Shown here piece by piece: positions 7,646-16,811 of a stretch of 64,000 nt of DNA (position 1 is its first letter; each line of letters starts with the position of its first letter). The stretch comes from Bacteroidota bacterium (lineage in GTDB: Bacteria; Bacteroidota; Bacteroidia; Flavobacteriales; Weeksellaceae). The position numbers were made by a program, and so were the translations under genes. The DNA lies in NCBI GenBank assembly GCA_023394415.1, contig JAEXAR010000034.1, positions 24,298 through 88,297 on the forward strand. The letters are read 5' to 3'. The notes below the pieces were generated by a model that made no database searches, was not told where the DNA came from, and was given only the letters and a program-made list of their open reading frames with translations.

Positions 7646-9127
7646 TTATAATTCTTTCCGAAGTCTTGCCACCGGAATATTGAGTTGTTCACGGTATTTG
7701 GCAATGGTTCTTCTTGCGATGTTATAACCTTTTTCTTTCAGAATTCCGACTAAAGCATCGTCCGTATAAGGTTTTCTTTTATTTTCCTTATCAATAGCTT
7801 CCTGAAGGTGCATCTTTATTTCTTTGGTAGAAACTTCCTCACCATCATCATTGGTTAACGAATCGGAGAATAAATCTTTAAGGTATACGATTCCGTTTGG
7901 TGTATCGGCATATTTGCTTTTCACCACACGAGAAATGGTTGAAATATCAAAACCTGTAATATCGGCAACATCTTTTAAAATCATTGGTTTAAGAGACTTA
8001 TCATCGCCGGTTAAGAAATATTCTTTCTGAAGTTTAACAATCGCAGTAATGGTTTGCAATAAAGTATTTTGACGCTGATTAATAGCATCAATGTACCATT
8101 TTGCAGCATCTAATTTTTGTTTGATGAATAGCGCAGCCTGTTTGTGTTCTGCCGAAGTTTTATCATGAGAATAAGTGGAAAGTATATCCTTATATTCATC
8201 TGATACTCTTAATGTTGGAGCATTTTTACTGTTCAACAAAGGAATAACATCGTACTTCCCTTTTGCCAGCTCCTTTACCTGAATTACAAAATCTGGAATA
8301 ATTTCCTGATTGATGGTGATGGTTTGTGTATCGAAGTTACCGCCGACTTTTGGCGAAAGCCTTGAGATTTCGTCTAAGGCATCCTTCAAATCGTCCTCAT
8401 CCACATCATATTTCTGCATTATTTTGTTGTAATGCTTGTTGGTTAAGGCATCAAATTGGTTCCTCAAAATATTAGCCGCCAACGAAATGGCTTTATCAGC
8501 ACTTACTTTTTTTTCAATCTGAAGAAGAAGGCATTCCTGTAAATCACGAGCTGCAACACCAGGTGGATCTAGTTTCTGAACGTAGTTTTCAAGAATATCT
8601 TCAACCTTTTCTTTATTGGTATAAACACCTTGTGAAAACGCTAAATCATCAACAATGGATTTGATTTCACGTCTTAAATAACCGTCAGTATCAAGGTTTC
8701 CAATGATATATTCAGCAATCTTTAAATCATCATCAGCAATATTGATTAAGCGAATTTGCTCAATTAAATAATCGTAAAGGGTTTGACCTTCCGTTAATAA
8801 ACTTTCATTATCAAACTCTTCATCATCTGCCGAGTAATTGCTGGAAGCCGTTTTGTAAGATGGTTCATCATCAAAAAGGTATTCTTCCACATCAAAATCG
8901 GTATCAATACTATCGGTACCTTCATCTTCATAATCGCTTCCAATATCGTCGTAAGATTCGTCCTCCTTATTATCTTCGGTAGCACGTTCCAGTGCAGGGT
9001 TTTCCTCCAACTCGCGCTCCAGTTCCTCTTCAAACTCCAAAGTGTGGAGCTGTATCAGCTTCATCAGCTGAATCTGCTGTGGCGCCAGTTTTTGGCCAAG
9101 TTTGAGTTGTAGGTTTTGTTTTAACAT
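7646..9127 (-). CDS. rpoN: RNA polymerase sigma-54 factor
   Basis: Sigma-54 (RpoN), which recognises -24/-12 promoters and needs AAA+ activators. Region I is the glutamine/leucine-rich N-terminus (LQLKLGQKLAPQQIQLMKLI), followed by an acidic region II (about 55-110), the core-binding region, and the RpoN box ARRTIAKYREQL near residue 475. Length 493 is normal. Transcribed alone, with its own terminator. Confidence 0.97.
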   Translation of the reverse strand: MLKQNLQLKLGQKLAPQQIQLMKLIQLHTLEFEEELERELEENPALERATEDNKEDESYDDIGSDYEDEGTDSIDTDFDVEEYLFDDEPSYKTASSNYSADDEEFDNESLLTEGQTLYDYLIEQIRLINIADDDLKIAEYIIGNLDTDGYLRREIKSIVDDLAFSQGVYTNKEKVEDILENYVQKLDPPGVAARDLQECLLLQIEKKVSADKAISLAANILRNQFDALTNKHYNKIMQKYDVDEDDLKDALDEISRLSPKVGGNFDTQTITINQEIIPDFVIQVKELAKGKYDVIPLLNSKNAPTLRVSDEYKDILSTYSHDKTSAEHKQAALFIKQKLDAAKWYIDAINQRQNTLLQTITAIVKLQKEYFLTGDDKSLKPMILKDVADITGFDISTISRVVKSKYADTPNGIVYLKDLFSDSLTNDDGEEVSTKEIKMHLQEAIDKENKRKPYTDDALVGILKEKGYNIARRTIAKYREQLNIPVARLRKEL

Positions 9128-9206
9128 AGTTTTCTTTAGATTGCAAAAATATCTTTTTATAATATTTACAGCTTATAATATTTTCACTATTCTTTTTATA
9201 ATTAAA

Positions 9207-10655
9207 TTAAAATTCTGCGCTTTTCGGCGTTCTAGGGAAAGGAATTACATCACGGATATTCGTCATTCCGGTAACGAAAAGCACCAATCTTTCTAAGCCA
9301 AGACCAAAGCCTGCGTGCGGAACAGAACCGAATTTTCTGGTATCAATATACCACCAAAGTTCGTCTTCTTCCACGTGCATGTCTTTCATTTTTTGTTTTA
9401 GCACTTCTATTCTTTCTTCTCTCTGCGAACCACCAATTATCTCACCAATGCCAGGGAAAAGAACATCCATTGCTGCAACCGTTTTATCGTCCTCATTAAG
9501 ACGCATATAGAATGCTTTAATTTCTTTTGGATAATCGAAAAGCACTACTGGAGATTCAAAATGTTTTTCCACCAAATACCTTTCGTGTTCCGATTGCAAA
9601 TCGGTTCCCCAATGTTCTACCGGAAACTGGAATTTTCCTTTTTTGTTTTCTTTAGAATTCATCAGAATTTCAATCGCTTCCGTATAAGAAACTCTCTTGA
9701 AACGTTTTGCAATTACATTTTCAAGTTTTTCAATCAAGCCTTCTTTTGCTCTGTCTTTTTCAGGTTTTTGCTTCTGTTCTTCAGCAAAACGCTTATCTAA
9801 AAATTCTAAATCGTCTTTACAGTTTTCCAGAACATATTTAATCACATATTTCAGGAAATTTTCTGCCAAATCAATATTATCTTCAAGGTTATTGAAAGCA
9901 ACTTCCGGTTCTACCATCCAAAATTCTGCAAGATGACGTGTAGTGTTTGAATTTTCTGCTCTAAAAGTTGGTCCAAATGTATAGACTCTTCCCAATCCCA
10001 TGGCTGCAGTCTCAGCTTCAAGCTGCCCGGAAACCGTAAGGCTGGTTTTTCTGCCGAAGAAATCCTGTTCAAAATCAATATCGCCGTTTTCGTCACGCGG
10101 AATTTCATTTAAATCAAAATTGGTAACACCAAACATTTCGCCGGCACCTTCTGCATCTGCACCTGTAATAATTGGGGTGTTGATGTAAAAAAATTGATGC
10201 TTATTGAAAAATTCGTGTATGGCAAAACTTACCGCACTTCTCACTCTGAATACTGCTCCAAAAAGATTGGTTCTGAAACGCAAATGCGCTTCCTCGCGTA
10301 GTTTTTCTAAAGAATGTTTCTTCGGCTGAAGAATAGTTTTCTGCAATTCATCAGTAAAGTTATCTCCTAAAATAACGATTTTTTTAGCCAAAATTTCAAC
10401 AGTTTGTCCTGCACCCTGACTTTCTACTACTTCTCCGGTTATCTTAAGAGAGGAAGCTGTGTTTATTTTCTTAATAGTGTCTTCATCAAAACTTTCAAAA
10501 TCTACAACGATTTGTAGATTATTGATGGTAGATCCGTCATTAAGTGCAATAAACCTGTTGGAACGGAATGCACGAACCCAACCTTGAACGGTGATATCGT
10601 GATGAAGGAATTTCTTATAACCTTCTAAAATGTCTTTTATTGTTCTCTTTTCCAT
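9207..10655 (-). CDS. asnS: Asparagine--tRNA ligase
   Basis: Class II aminoacyl-tRNA synthetase charging tRNA-Asn. An N-terminal OB-fold anticodon-binding domain (VQGWVRAFRSNRFIALNDGS, about 22-41) precedes the catalytic core with motif 2-like TFGPTFRAENSNTTRHLAEFWM and motif 3 GFGLGLERLVLF. The start is the ATG giving MEKRTIKDIL; an in-frame extension to 10745 adds 30 residues unlike the family. Final length 482. Confidence 0.97.
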   Translation of the reverse strand: MEKRTIKDILEGYKKFLHHDITVQGWVRAFRSNRFIALNDGSTINNLQIVVDFESFDEDTIKKINTASSLKITGEVVESQGAGQTVEILAKKIVILGDNFTDELQKTILQPKKHSLEKLREEAHLRFRTNLFGAVFRVRSAVSFAIHEFFNKHQFFYINTPIITGADAEGAGEMFGVTNFDLNEIPRDENGDIDFEQDFFGRKTSLTVSGQLEAETAAMGLGRVYTFGPTFRAENSNTTRHLAEFWMVEPEVAFNNLEDNIDLAENFLKYVIKYVLENCKDDLEFLDKRFAEEQKQKPEKDRAKEGLIEKLENVIAKRFKRVSYTEAIEILMNSKENKKGKFQFPVEHWGTDLQSEHERYLVEKHFESPVVLFDYPKEIKAFYMRLNEDDKTVAAMDVLFPGIGEIIGGSQREERIEVLKQKMKDMHVEEDELWWYIDTRKFGSVPHAGFGLGLERLVLFVTGMTNIRDVIPFPRTPKSAEF

Positions 10656-10852
10656 TGTAACATCTGTAGTGTGCAAATGTAAGGAAAATTGGCTTAATTT
10701 TTGATGAGAGTCGGGTTTTAAAACTATTTTTTTTGCTAAAAACACATAGAAGTAATAGACTTACTAGGTTTATTTTGATAGCTTAAATGTTTTTATCCCA
10801 CCAAGGACGCAAAGGTTCATCAAAGATGAATAAGTTGATTTACAAGTAAAAA

Positions 10853-11185
10853 TTATTTAGAAATATATTTAGTAAAGCTCCAGAGTTTTCGGGTTTCAAG
10901 ATAATTAAGGTCGTCTTCCATAGCGTAAGCTTCACGCTCGAAAGAAATGTACTTGTAGGCAAGAAAACTATTTTTTAGTTTAAAGTACCAAAAATAGTAT
11001 TCTACCACATACCAAATGTAGAAAAAGATGATTAAAAGTTCAATTTGCTGACGTAAGTGAATTTTTTCGTGGTTAATTAATTCTTTATTGTAGCGGTCTT
11101 CTCTTTTACGAAGCAAGATAAACGGGAAAAGGGTAATGCCGTTTATTTTTGTATTTTTGAGAAGTTTATGTGCCACAATAATCAT
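10853..11185 (-). CDS. Small membrane protein with an HEKIH motif
   Basis: About 110 residues; start at ATG 11185 (a TTG lies one codon upstream). A central HEKIHLRQQ (near residue 40) matches the HExxH zinc-metallopeptidase pattern and is followed at once by one hydrophobic helix (about 50-68) and a charged tail with EREAYAMEDDLNYL. The layout recalls a fragment of M48/M56-type membrane peptidases, but the protein is far shorter. Function unknown. Downstream is a decayed CACAAAG-like repeat (about 10800-10828). Confidence 0.65.
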   Translation of the reverse strand: MIIVAHKLLKNTKINGITLFPFILLRKREDRYNKELINHEKIHLRQQIELLIIFFYIWYVVEYYFWYFKLKNSFLAYKYISFEREAYAMEDDLNYLETRKLWSFTKYISK

Positions 11186-11229
11186 CAAACAAAAATAATA
11201 TAAAAAAACTTCCTTTTAGGATTTAACTT

Positions 11230-11409
11230 ATGTCAAAATCTGATATCAAAGAAAATGAAGACTTTTATTATAATGAGCAGGGCTATAGAGTGTTTACAGA
11301 AAAATATCATCTAAAGCGCGGCTATTGCTGTAAAAGCGGCTGCAAACATTGCCCTTACGGATATGATAAAAAGACCGATACTTTTGTAAAAAAACAGACT
11401 AAAAAATAA
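11230..11409 (+). CDS. DUF5522 small cysteine-rich protein
   Basis: A 59-residue protein with the compact motif RGYCCKSGCKHCPYGY in its C-terminal half and an aromatic N-terminal half (EDFYYNEQGYRVFTEKYHL). The four cysteines could bind zinc or another metal. This matches the DUF5522 family as remembered; its function is not known. It lies 19 bases before the DUF4136 lipoprotein gene on the same strand. Confidence 0.8.
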   Translation: MSKSDIKENEDFYYNEQGYRVFTEKYHLKRGYCCKSGCKHCPYGYDKKTDTFVKKQTKK

Positions 11410-11428
11410 TTATATACATTATAAAAAA

Positions 11429-11953
11429 ATGAAAAAATATTTTTTCCTTCTTTTAGCTTCTGCAACTTTAGGATTAACGTCCTGCTCTCCTTTTCAGGTG
11501 CGTTCTGATTATGCAGAAACTGCCAATTTCAATTCTTATAAAACCTATAAATTAAGAATTGATGATTTGAAGCTTAACGATATTGATAAAGACCGCGTTC
11601 TGAATGAAGTATCCAAGCAACTTCAAACGAAAGGCCTTTCCGTAGGTGAAAACCCGGATTTGATCGTGAATGTAAAAGCCCAGCACAAAAAAATTACGGA
11701 TATCCAAAGAGACAGACCTTTCGGAATGTACGGTTGGGGTGGACCTTGGGGTTGGGGTGTTGGAATGAGCAGAACCTGGAGCAGCAATTACAACCAAGGT
11801 GCTTTGGTTTTGGACTTAATTGATGCCAGAACCCAAAAACTAGTTTGGCAAGGCATTGGTGAAGGTATATCAGTAGATTCGCCAAAAGCAAAACAAAAAC
11901 AAATTCCGGAGATTGTAGCTGAAATAATGGCAAATTATCCTCCAAAGAAATAA
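11429..11953 (+). CDS. DUF4136 lipoprotein
   Basis: A 174-residue predicted lipoprotein: MKKYFFLLLASATLGLTSC with the lipobox cysteine at 19. The rest matches DUF4136 (SDYAETANFNSYKTYKL at the start, KLVWQGIGEG near the end), with a glycine/tryptophan-rich loop (GWGGPWGWGVG) in the middle. Members are envelope proteins of unknown function. It may share a transcript with the DUF5522 gene and ends in a bidirectional terminator. Confidence 0.85.
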   Translation: MKKYFFLLLASATLGLTSCSPFQVRSDYAETANFNSYKTYKLRIDDLKLNDIDKDRVLNEVSKQLQTKGLSVGENPDLIVNVKAQHKKITDIQRDRPFGMYGWGGPWGWGVGMSRTWSSNYNQGALVLDLIDARTQKLVWQGIGEGISVDSPKAKQKQIPEIVAEIMANYPPKK

Positions 11954-11980
11954 AGACAAATGTTTCTATAAAACAAGAAT

Positions 11981-12010
11981 AAAATAGACCGCACTATTGC
12001 GGTCTATTTT
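11981..12010. terminator. Bidirectional terminator
   Basis: Perfect 12-bp stem AAAATAGACCGC/GCGGTCTATTTT with a six-base loop, flanked by T runs, between the convergent DUF4136 and pafA genes. Confidence 0.9.
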
Positions 12011-12042
12011 TATTTTTCAGGGATTGGAAGAATCCTTCAAAC

Positions 12043-13689
12043 TTATTTATCCAAAAGCTCTACAATTGGTTGACCAATATTTCCGCTCGGGTTTTCAATT
12101 TTTAGGATTTGAGCAATTGTTGGTGCAATATCCGTCATATGATAGGGTTTTGTACTCTGCCCTTTTTTAATGCCTTTACCCATAAAAATTAATGGGATGT
12201 GTGCGTCATAAGAGTTCCATACGCTATGTGTTGTGCCTTTTTTAGCATAATTTGGAAGCATCCCATCGTGTGAAATGATTTGAATATCACCACTTCTTTG
12301 CCAATTGTAACCATTAATTACCCTAGTTTTTACAGGTTCAGGAATGGGTGCTTCTGCAAGTTCTTTTAAATCTACAGCATACAAAACTCTGGGATCTTTA
12401 TTGAGCTTATCTATCAAGAATTTTTTAATTTCTTCTTCATCAAGATTTTTTTCTTTGATGAGTTTTTGGTTCAGATAGATTTGATAATTATCAATAGCCC
12501 AAATCATTTTATCATTGGCGAATTTTTGTTTCAAATCTTCTTCAAGATTTTTACTTAATCCGTCATCAAAAAATCCCGTCAACATTTTATTAGCCTGCAT
12601 ATATCCCTCTGCATGCGCAGCACCATGATCAGCGGTTAGAAACACTAAATAATTACCTTTCCCTACCTGTGAATCCAGTTTTTTGAAGAAAGCTTCCAAA
12701 TCTTTATCCAATCTGATGTAGGTGTCCTGTACTTCTATTGAATTAGGACCGAATGAATGTCCTACATAATCGGTAGAAGCCAAATTGATAACTAAAAAAT
12801 CGGTATCTGAATTTCTACCTAAATTGTAACCATCTATTGCAGCTTCAGCAGCCTTTAAAGTTAAAGTATTTCCGAAAGGTGTTGTTCTGATGACGCTTTT
12901 TTTCTTCTCATAATCAGCGGCTAAATTTTTATATGGGAACGTTGGCGTTGTAGCACTTCCTAAAAGATGTTCCCAAGGCACATTATCTCCAGTACTTTCA
13001 ATATAATCACGAATTGGTTTTGCCGTATCCCAACCGCGAGAAACCAATTGTTTACCTACTTGCTGAGAGTTAAATCTCTTCAACCACTCTGGGAGATCAT
13101 TCATATAATAAGAACTGGTAACAAAATTCCCTGTGCCTTCATCAAACCAAAAAGCTCCGGTTGGATTATGACCTGCAGGTAAAATAGATGCTCTGTCTTT
13201 CAATGAAACACCTACTACTTTTGAGCGGAAATTGGTAGCTATTCCCAACTGATCCGTGATGGTAGTACTCCAAAGATTTTTGGGTGAATGCGCTCCGATT
13301 TTTTCAGATGAAGAACCTACACCTTTTACAGAGGTATCGGTAGTACAATACACATTTTCTCCAGTTTCACGATCAGTCCAATCGTTTCCGGCAATGCCAT
13401 GGATTGATGGAACAGAACCTGTATAAACAGAAGTGTGCCCTAAAGCTGTAACAGTAGGCACATAATCAATCATCACGTTATTGAAATTGTAGCCTTCATT
13501 CAAAAGCCTTTTGAAACCACCATTTCCATAGTGGTTTTCATATCTATAAAGAAAATCCCAACGCATCTGGTCTACCACCAAACCAACCACCAAAGGAGGT
13601 CTATCGGGATGTACATTTTTGTTTTTTTGTGCGTTTGCCGTAGCAATGGTAAATACAGCAACAGCTATAATCTGAACTTTTCTGAACAT
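12043..13689 (-). CDS. pafA: Alkaline phosphatase PafA
   Basis: Secreted phosphomonoesterase of the PafA class, a two-zinc alkaline phosphatase superfamily enzyme that is calcium-independent and weakly phosphate-inhibited in known members. Signal peptide 1-20 is followed by VVGLVVDQMRWDF with metal ligand D40. The nucleophile is T79 in VPTVTALGHTS, and the active-site Asn follows in GIAGNDW. SLKDRAS supplies the Lys/Arg pair, and ASTDYVGHSFGP and TADHGAAH supply zinc ligands. Length 548, nearly identical to the Elizabethkingia PafA as remembered. It releases phosphate from organic esters outside the inner membrane. Confidence 0.96.
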   Translation of the reverse strand: MFRKVQIIAVAVFTIATANAQKNKNVHPDRPPLVVGLVVDQMRWDFLYRYENHYGNGGFKRLLNEGYNFNNVMIDYVPTVTALGHTSVYTGSVPSIHGIAGNDWTDRETGENVYCTTDTSVKGVGSSSEKIGAHSPKNLWSTTITDQLGIATNFRSKVVGVSLKDRASILPAGHNPTGAFWFDEGTGNFVTSSYYMNDLPEWLKRFNSQQVGKQLVSRGWDTAKPIRDYIESTGDNVPWEHLLGSATTPTFPYKNLAADYEKKKSVIRTTPFGNTLTLKAAEAAIDGYNLGRNSDTDFLVINLASTDYVGHSFGPNSIEVQDTYIRLDKDLEAFFKKLDSQVGKGNYLVFLTADHGAAHAEGYMQANKMLTGFFDDGLSKNLEEDLKQKFANDKMIWAIDNYQIYLNQKLIKEKNLDEEEIKKFLIDKLNKDPRVLYAVDLKELAEAPIPEPVKTRVINGYNWQRSGDIQIISHDGMLPNYAKKGTTHSVWNSYDAHIPLIFMGKGIKKGQSTKPYHMTDIAPTIAQILKIENPSGNIGQPIVELLDK

Positions 13690-13751
13690 TTTCTAGTATT
13701 AAGGATTGACAAATTTAAAGAAATAATTAAAAGAGACACTTTGAAATCTAT

Positions 13752-13783
13752 ATAAAAAACGCACCTTTAATAAGATGCGTTTC
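13752..13783 (-). terminator. mdh terminator
   Basis: Stem AAACGCA/TGCGTTT with a 12-base loop that can pair further; T-rich on the minus strand, about 20 bases after the mdh stop. Confidence 0.75.
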
Positions 13784-13802
13784 TATTGTATAAGTTTGAG
13801 AT

Positions 13803-14729
13803 TTAAAATTTTAAATCGCCGTTCACTTCTCTTACAGCGTTTGCTGCTTCTTCAAATTTTGCTTTTTCAGCATCGGTCAAAGGTACATCTACAATTTTTT
13901 CAACACCATTTTTACCGATGATTGCAGGAACACCAAGACAAATGTCGTTTTGTCCGTACTCTCCTTCTAACATCAAAGAACAAGGAATCATTTTTTTCTG
14001 ATCGCACGCAATAGCCTGAACAATTACAGAAACAGCCGCACCCGGCGCATACCAGGCTGAAGTTCCCAAAAGTTTGGTTAAGGTTGCCCCACCAACTTTA
14101 GTCTCTTCAATTACAGAGTTTTGCTTTTCTTCATTTAAAAATTCAGTTACCGGAACTCCGTTTCTGGTCGCTTTGCTCATTAAAGGAAGCATACCAGTAT
14201 CAGAGTGTGCTGCGATTACCATACCGTCTACATCGGATGCAGGACATTCTAATGCTTCTGCCAATCTGTATTTGAAACGTGCGCTGTCCAAAGCACCTCC
14301 CATTCCAATAATTCTGTTTTTTGGTAATCCTGAAGTTTTGTGAACCAAATACGCCATAGTATCCATCGGATTAGAAACTACGATGATGATTACATTTGGC
14401 GAATGTTTTACCAAGTTTGCAGTTACGTCTTTTACAATTCCTGCATTAATTCCGATAAGTTCTTCACGCGTCATTCCCGGTTTTCTTGGAATTCCGGAAG
14501 TAATAACTGCAACGTGAGAATCTGCAGTTTTGCTGTAATCTCCTGTTGTTCCGGTAATTTTAGTATCGAATCCGTTTAGGGATGCGGTTTGCATCAAATC
14601 CATCGCTTTGCCTTCGGCAAAACCTTCTTTGATATCGACTAAAACCACTTCTGAACAGAAATTTTTCATGGCGATGTACTCTGCACAACTTGCACCTACT
14701 GCACCAGCGCCAACTACGGTAACTTTCAT
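13803..14729 (-). CDS. mdh: Malate dehydrogenase
   Basis: NAD-dependent malate dehydrogenase of the LDH-like group (308 residues), TCA cycle. The Rossmann start VTVVGAGAVGASCAEYIA binds NAD, GIPRKPGMTREEL carries the mobile-loop arginines, and VSNPMDT is typical. The catalytic histidine lies in IAAHSDTGMLPL; the usual G-x-HGD is A-x-HSD here, still keeping the His and Asp. Single gene with its own terminator. Confidence 0.96.
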   Translation of the reverse strand: MKVTVVGAGAVGASCAEYIAMKNFCSEVVLVDIKEGFAEGKAMDLMQTASLNGFDTKITGTTGDYSKTADSHVAVITSGIPRKPGMTREELIGINAGIVKDVTANLVKHSPNVIIIVVSNPMDTMAYLVHKTSGLPKNRIIGMGGALDSARFKYRLAEALECPASDVDGMVIAAHSDTGMLPLMSKATRNGVPVTEFLNEEKQNSVIEETKVGGATLTKLLGTSAWYAPGAAVSVIVQAIACDQKKMIPCSLMLEGEYGQNDICLGVPAIIGKNGVEKIVDVPLTDAEKAKFEEAANAVREVNGDLKF

Positions 14730-14948
14730 AATACTTTATTTATTTTTTAAATTAAATTTTAAAAATTATGTGTCATTTCATCACTTACCTTAATGAAATT
14801 TAAAGACTTCCAAATTTACGAAATACTGAAGTTTTAACCAATTTGAAATTATAGTTTTTTCTAATCTCTGCAATTTTTGCAAAAAACATTAATTTTTTTA
14901 ACAATTAATTATAACATATATCAATAAACCACACCATAAGGTTTCTTT

Positions 14949-14956
14949 ATTTTTGT
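14949..14956 (+). promoter_or_regulatory. Candidate -7 element for the serine acetyltransferase operon
   Basis: TATTTTTG matches the Bacteroidetes TAnnTTTG -7 consensus and lies 14 bases before the ATG at 14971. No clear -33 partner was found. Confidence 0.35.
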
Positions 14957-14970
14957 TAAAATTTTTTTAA

Positions 14971-15792
14971 ATGGATTTCAGAGAATATTTACACCAAGGT
15001 TATCACAATAGGAAATATGACATTCAGAAAAAAAGAATTGAAGATTTTATAGATGATTTCTTTCATTTTGTATTTTTTTTAGATGATCACCGATGTACTA
15101 CGCCTAACGAAATAGAAATAAGATTGGTTGATTTCAGAAACGAATTCTGCGAAATTCTTCAATCGGTTATTAATGAAAAAGAAAAGACTGAAGATTTTGC
15201 CAATTACTTTTTTGAAAGGTTTCCGGAAGTTTATTTTTCATTAGAAAATGACGCTAAAGTAATCCTACATAACGATCCCGCTGCCAAAAGCATTGAAGAG
15301 ATTTACTATGCATATCCCGGATTTTATGCGATTGCGATATACCGTTTTGCCCACGAACTCCATCAGAAAAGCATTCCATTAATTCCCCGAATCTGGAGTG
15401 AGTTTGCCCACAGCAAAACCGGAATTGACATCCATCCCGGTGCACAGATTGGCAAAAATTTCTTTATTGATCACGGCACAGGAATTGTTATTGGGGAAAC
15501 CACAATTATTGGTAATAACGTGAAAATTTATCAAGGTGTTACGCTTGGCGCACTTTCTGTATCTAAAGATATAGCCAATACAAAACGTCATCCTACGGTT
15601 GAAGAAGATGTTACCATTTATTCAAACGCTACTATTTTGGGTGGTGAAACTGTAATTGGCAAAGGAAGTTTAATAGGCGGAAATGTCTGGATTACACAAA
15701 GCGTAGCACCTCATTCCGTTGTGTATCATAAAGGACAAATTACTCTAAAAAATAAATTTCCTGAAAATGAACCAATCAATTTTATAATTTAA
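14971..15792 (+). CDS. cysE: Serine O-acetyltransferase
   Basis: Makes O-acetylserine from serine and acetyl-CoA, the first step of cysteine synthesis. An N-terminal helical domain (about 1-140) leads to a left-handed beta-helix of hexapeptide repeats with the family signature IHPGAQIGKNFFIDHGTGIVIG, including the catalytic Asp-His pair in FIDHGTG, and ALSVSKDIANTKRHPTVEEDV. At 273 residues it fits the EpsC/CysE group. Cysteine synthase follows 12 bases later; in related bacteria the two proteins form a regulatory complex. Confidence 0.94.
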   Translation: MDFREYLHQGYHNRKYDIQKKRIEDFIDDFFHFVFFLDDHRCTTPNEIEIRLVDFRNEFCEILQSVINEKEKTEDFANYFFERFPEVYFSLENDAKVILHNDPAAKSIEEIYYAYPGFYAIAIYRFAHELHQKSIPLIPRIWSEFAHSKTGIDIHPGAQIGKNFFIDHGTGIVIGETTIIGNNVKIYQGVTLGALSVSKDIANTKRHPTVEEDVTIYSNATILGGETVIGKGSLIGGNVWITQSVAPHSVVYHKGQITLKNKFPENEPINFII

Positions 15793-15804
15793 GAACAAAG
15801 ACTT

Positions 15805-16737
15805 ATGAGAATAAACAATATATTAGGAGCTATTGGTAAAACGCCATTGGTAAAAATCAACAAAATTTTTGGGAACGATTATGACGTTTGGATGAAACTG
15901 GAGCGTCAAAATCCCGGAGGCAGCATTAAAGACCGCATTGCTTTGGCTATGATTGAAAGTGCAGAAAAAGATGGTATCATCAACAAAGACACTTTAATTA
16001 TAGAACCTACTTCCGGAAATACAGGTGTTGGATTAGCAATGGTATGTGCCGTGAAAGGATACAAATTGGTATTGGTAATGCCAGAAAGTATGAGTGTTGA
16101 GCGCAGAAAACTGATGTCATCTTACGGAGCACAATTTGTATTAACCCCAAAAGCAGAAGGTACAGGAGGTGCAGTGAGAAAAGCTGCAGAAATGGTTTCG
16201 CAGATTGAAAATTCGTGGATGCCGCAACAGTTTGAAAACTTTTCAAATCCTCAAATTCATGCAGAAACAACTGCAAAAGAGATTCTTACTGATTTTCCTG
16301 AGGGTTTCGATTACGTGATAACAGGTGTTGGAACCGGAGGTCATATTTCCGGAGTTACAAAGATTTTGAAAGAAAAAAATCCAAACCTGAAAAGTTTTGC
16401 TGTAGAACCTAAGGATTCTCCGGTAATTTCAGGGGGTAATCCAGGACCACATCCATTACAGGGAATTGGTGCAGGATTTATTCCTAAAGTTTTGGACACT
16501 TCAATTTTAGATGGTACAATTCAGATAGAAAAGGATGAAGCTTATGAATATACCCAAAGGCTTGCTAAAGAAGAAGGCATACTTGCCGGTATCTCAACGG
16601 GAACATCTTTGGCTGCCATTGCAAAAAAAATGACTGAACTTCCAAAAGGCTCAAAAATTCTTACCTTCAATTATGATACGGGCGAAAGATACTGGTCTGT
16701 AGAAGGTTTGTATGAGGAAAAAGAATTTAAACTGTAA
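15805..16737 (+). CDS. cysK: Cysteine synthase (O-acetylserine sulfhydrylase)
   Basis: PLP fold-type II enzyme that replaces the acetyl group of O-acetylserine by sulfide. The PLP lysine is K42 in GGSIKDRIALAMIE, substrate loop TSGNTGVGLA, phosphate loop GVGTGGHISG, and C-terminal YDTGERYWS, which resembles the usual serine/threonine pair region. 310 residues. Cotranscribed with the upstream acetyltransferase. Confidence 0.93.
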   Translation: MRINNILGAIGKTPLVKINKIFGNDYDVWMKLERQNPGGSIKDRIALAMIESAEKDGIINKDTLIIEPTSGNTGVGLAMVCAVKGYKLVLVMPESMSVERRKLMSSYGAQFVLTPKAEGTGGAVRKAAEMVSQIENSWMPQQFENFSNPQIHAETTAKEILTDFPEGFDYVITGVGTGGHISGVTKILKEKNPNLKSFAVEPKDSPVISGGNPGPHPLQGIGAGFIPKVLDTSILDGTIQIEKDEAYEYTQRLAKEEGILAGISTGTSLAAIAKKMTELPKGSKILTFNYDTGERYWSVEGLYEEKEFKL

Positions 16738-16760
16738 ATTTTATTAGAATTTGAACCAAA

Positions 16761-16788
16761 AGAGGCTGCCCAAAATTGGGCAGCCTCT
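16761..16788. terminator. Bidirectional terminator hairpin
   Basis: Twelve-base-pair perfect stem AGAGGCTGCCCA/TGGGCAGCCTCT with a four-base loop between the convergent cysteine synthase and SprB-repeat genes. The T tract is weak on both sides. Confidence 0.7.
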
Positions 16789-16811
16789 CCACTAAATAAA
16801 TGAAAAAAAAC

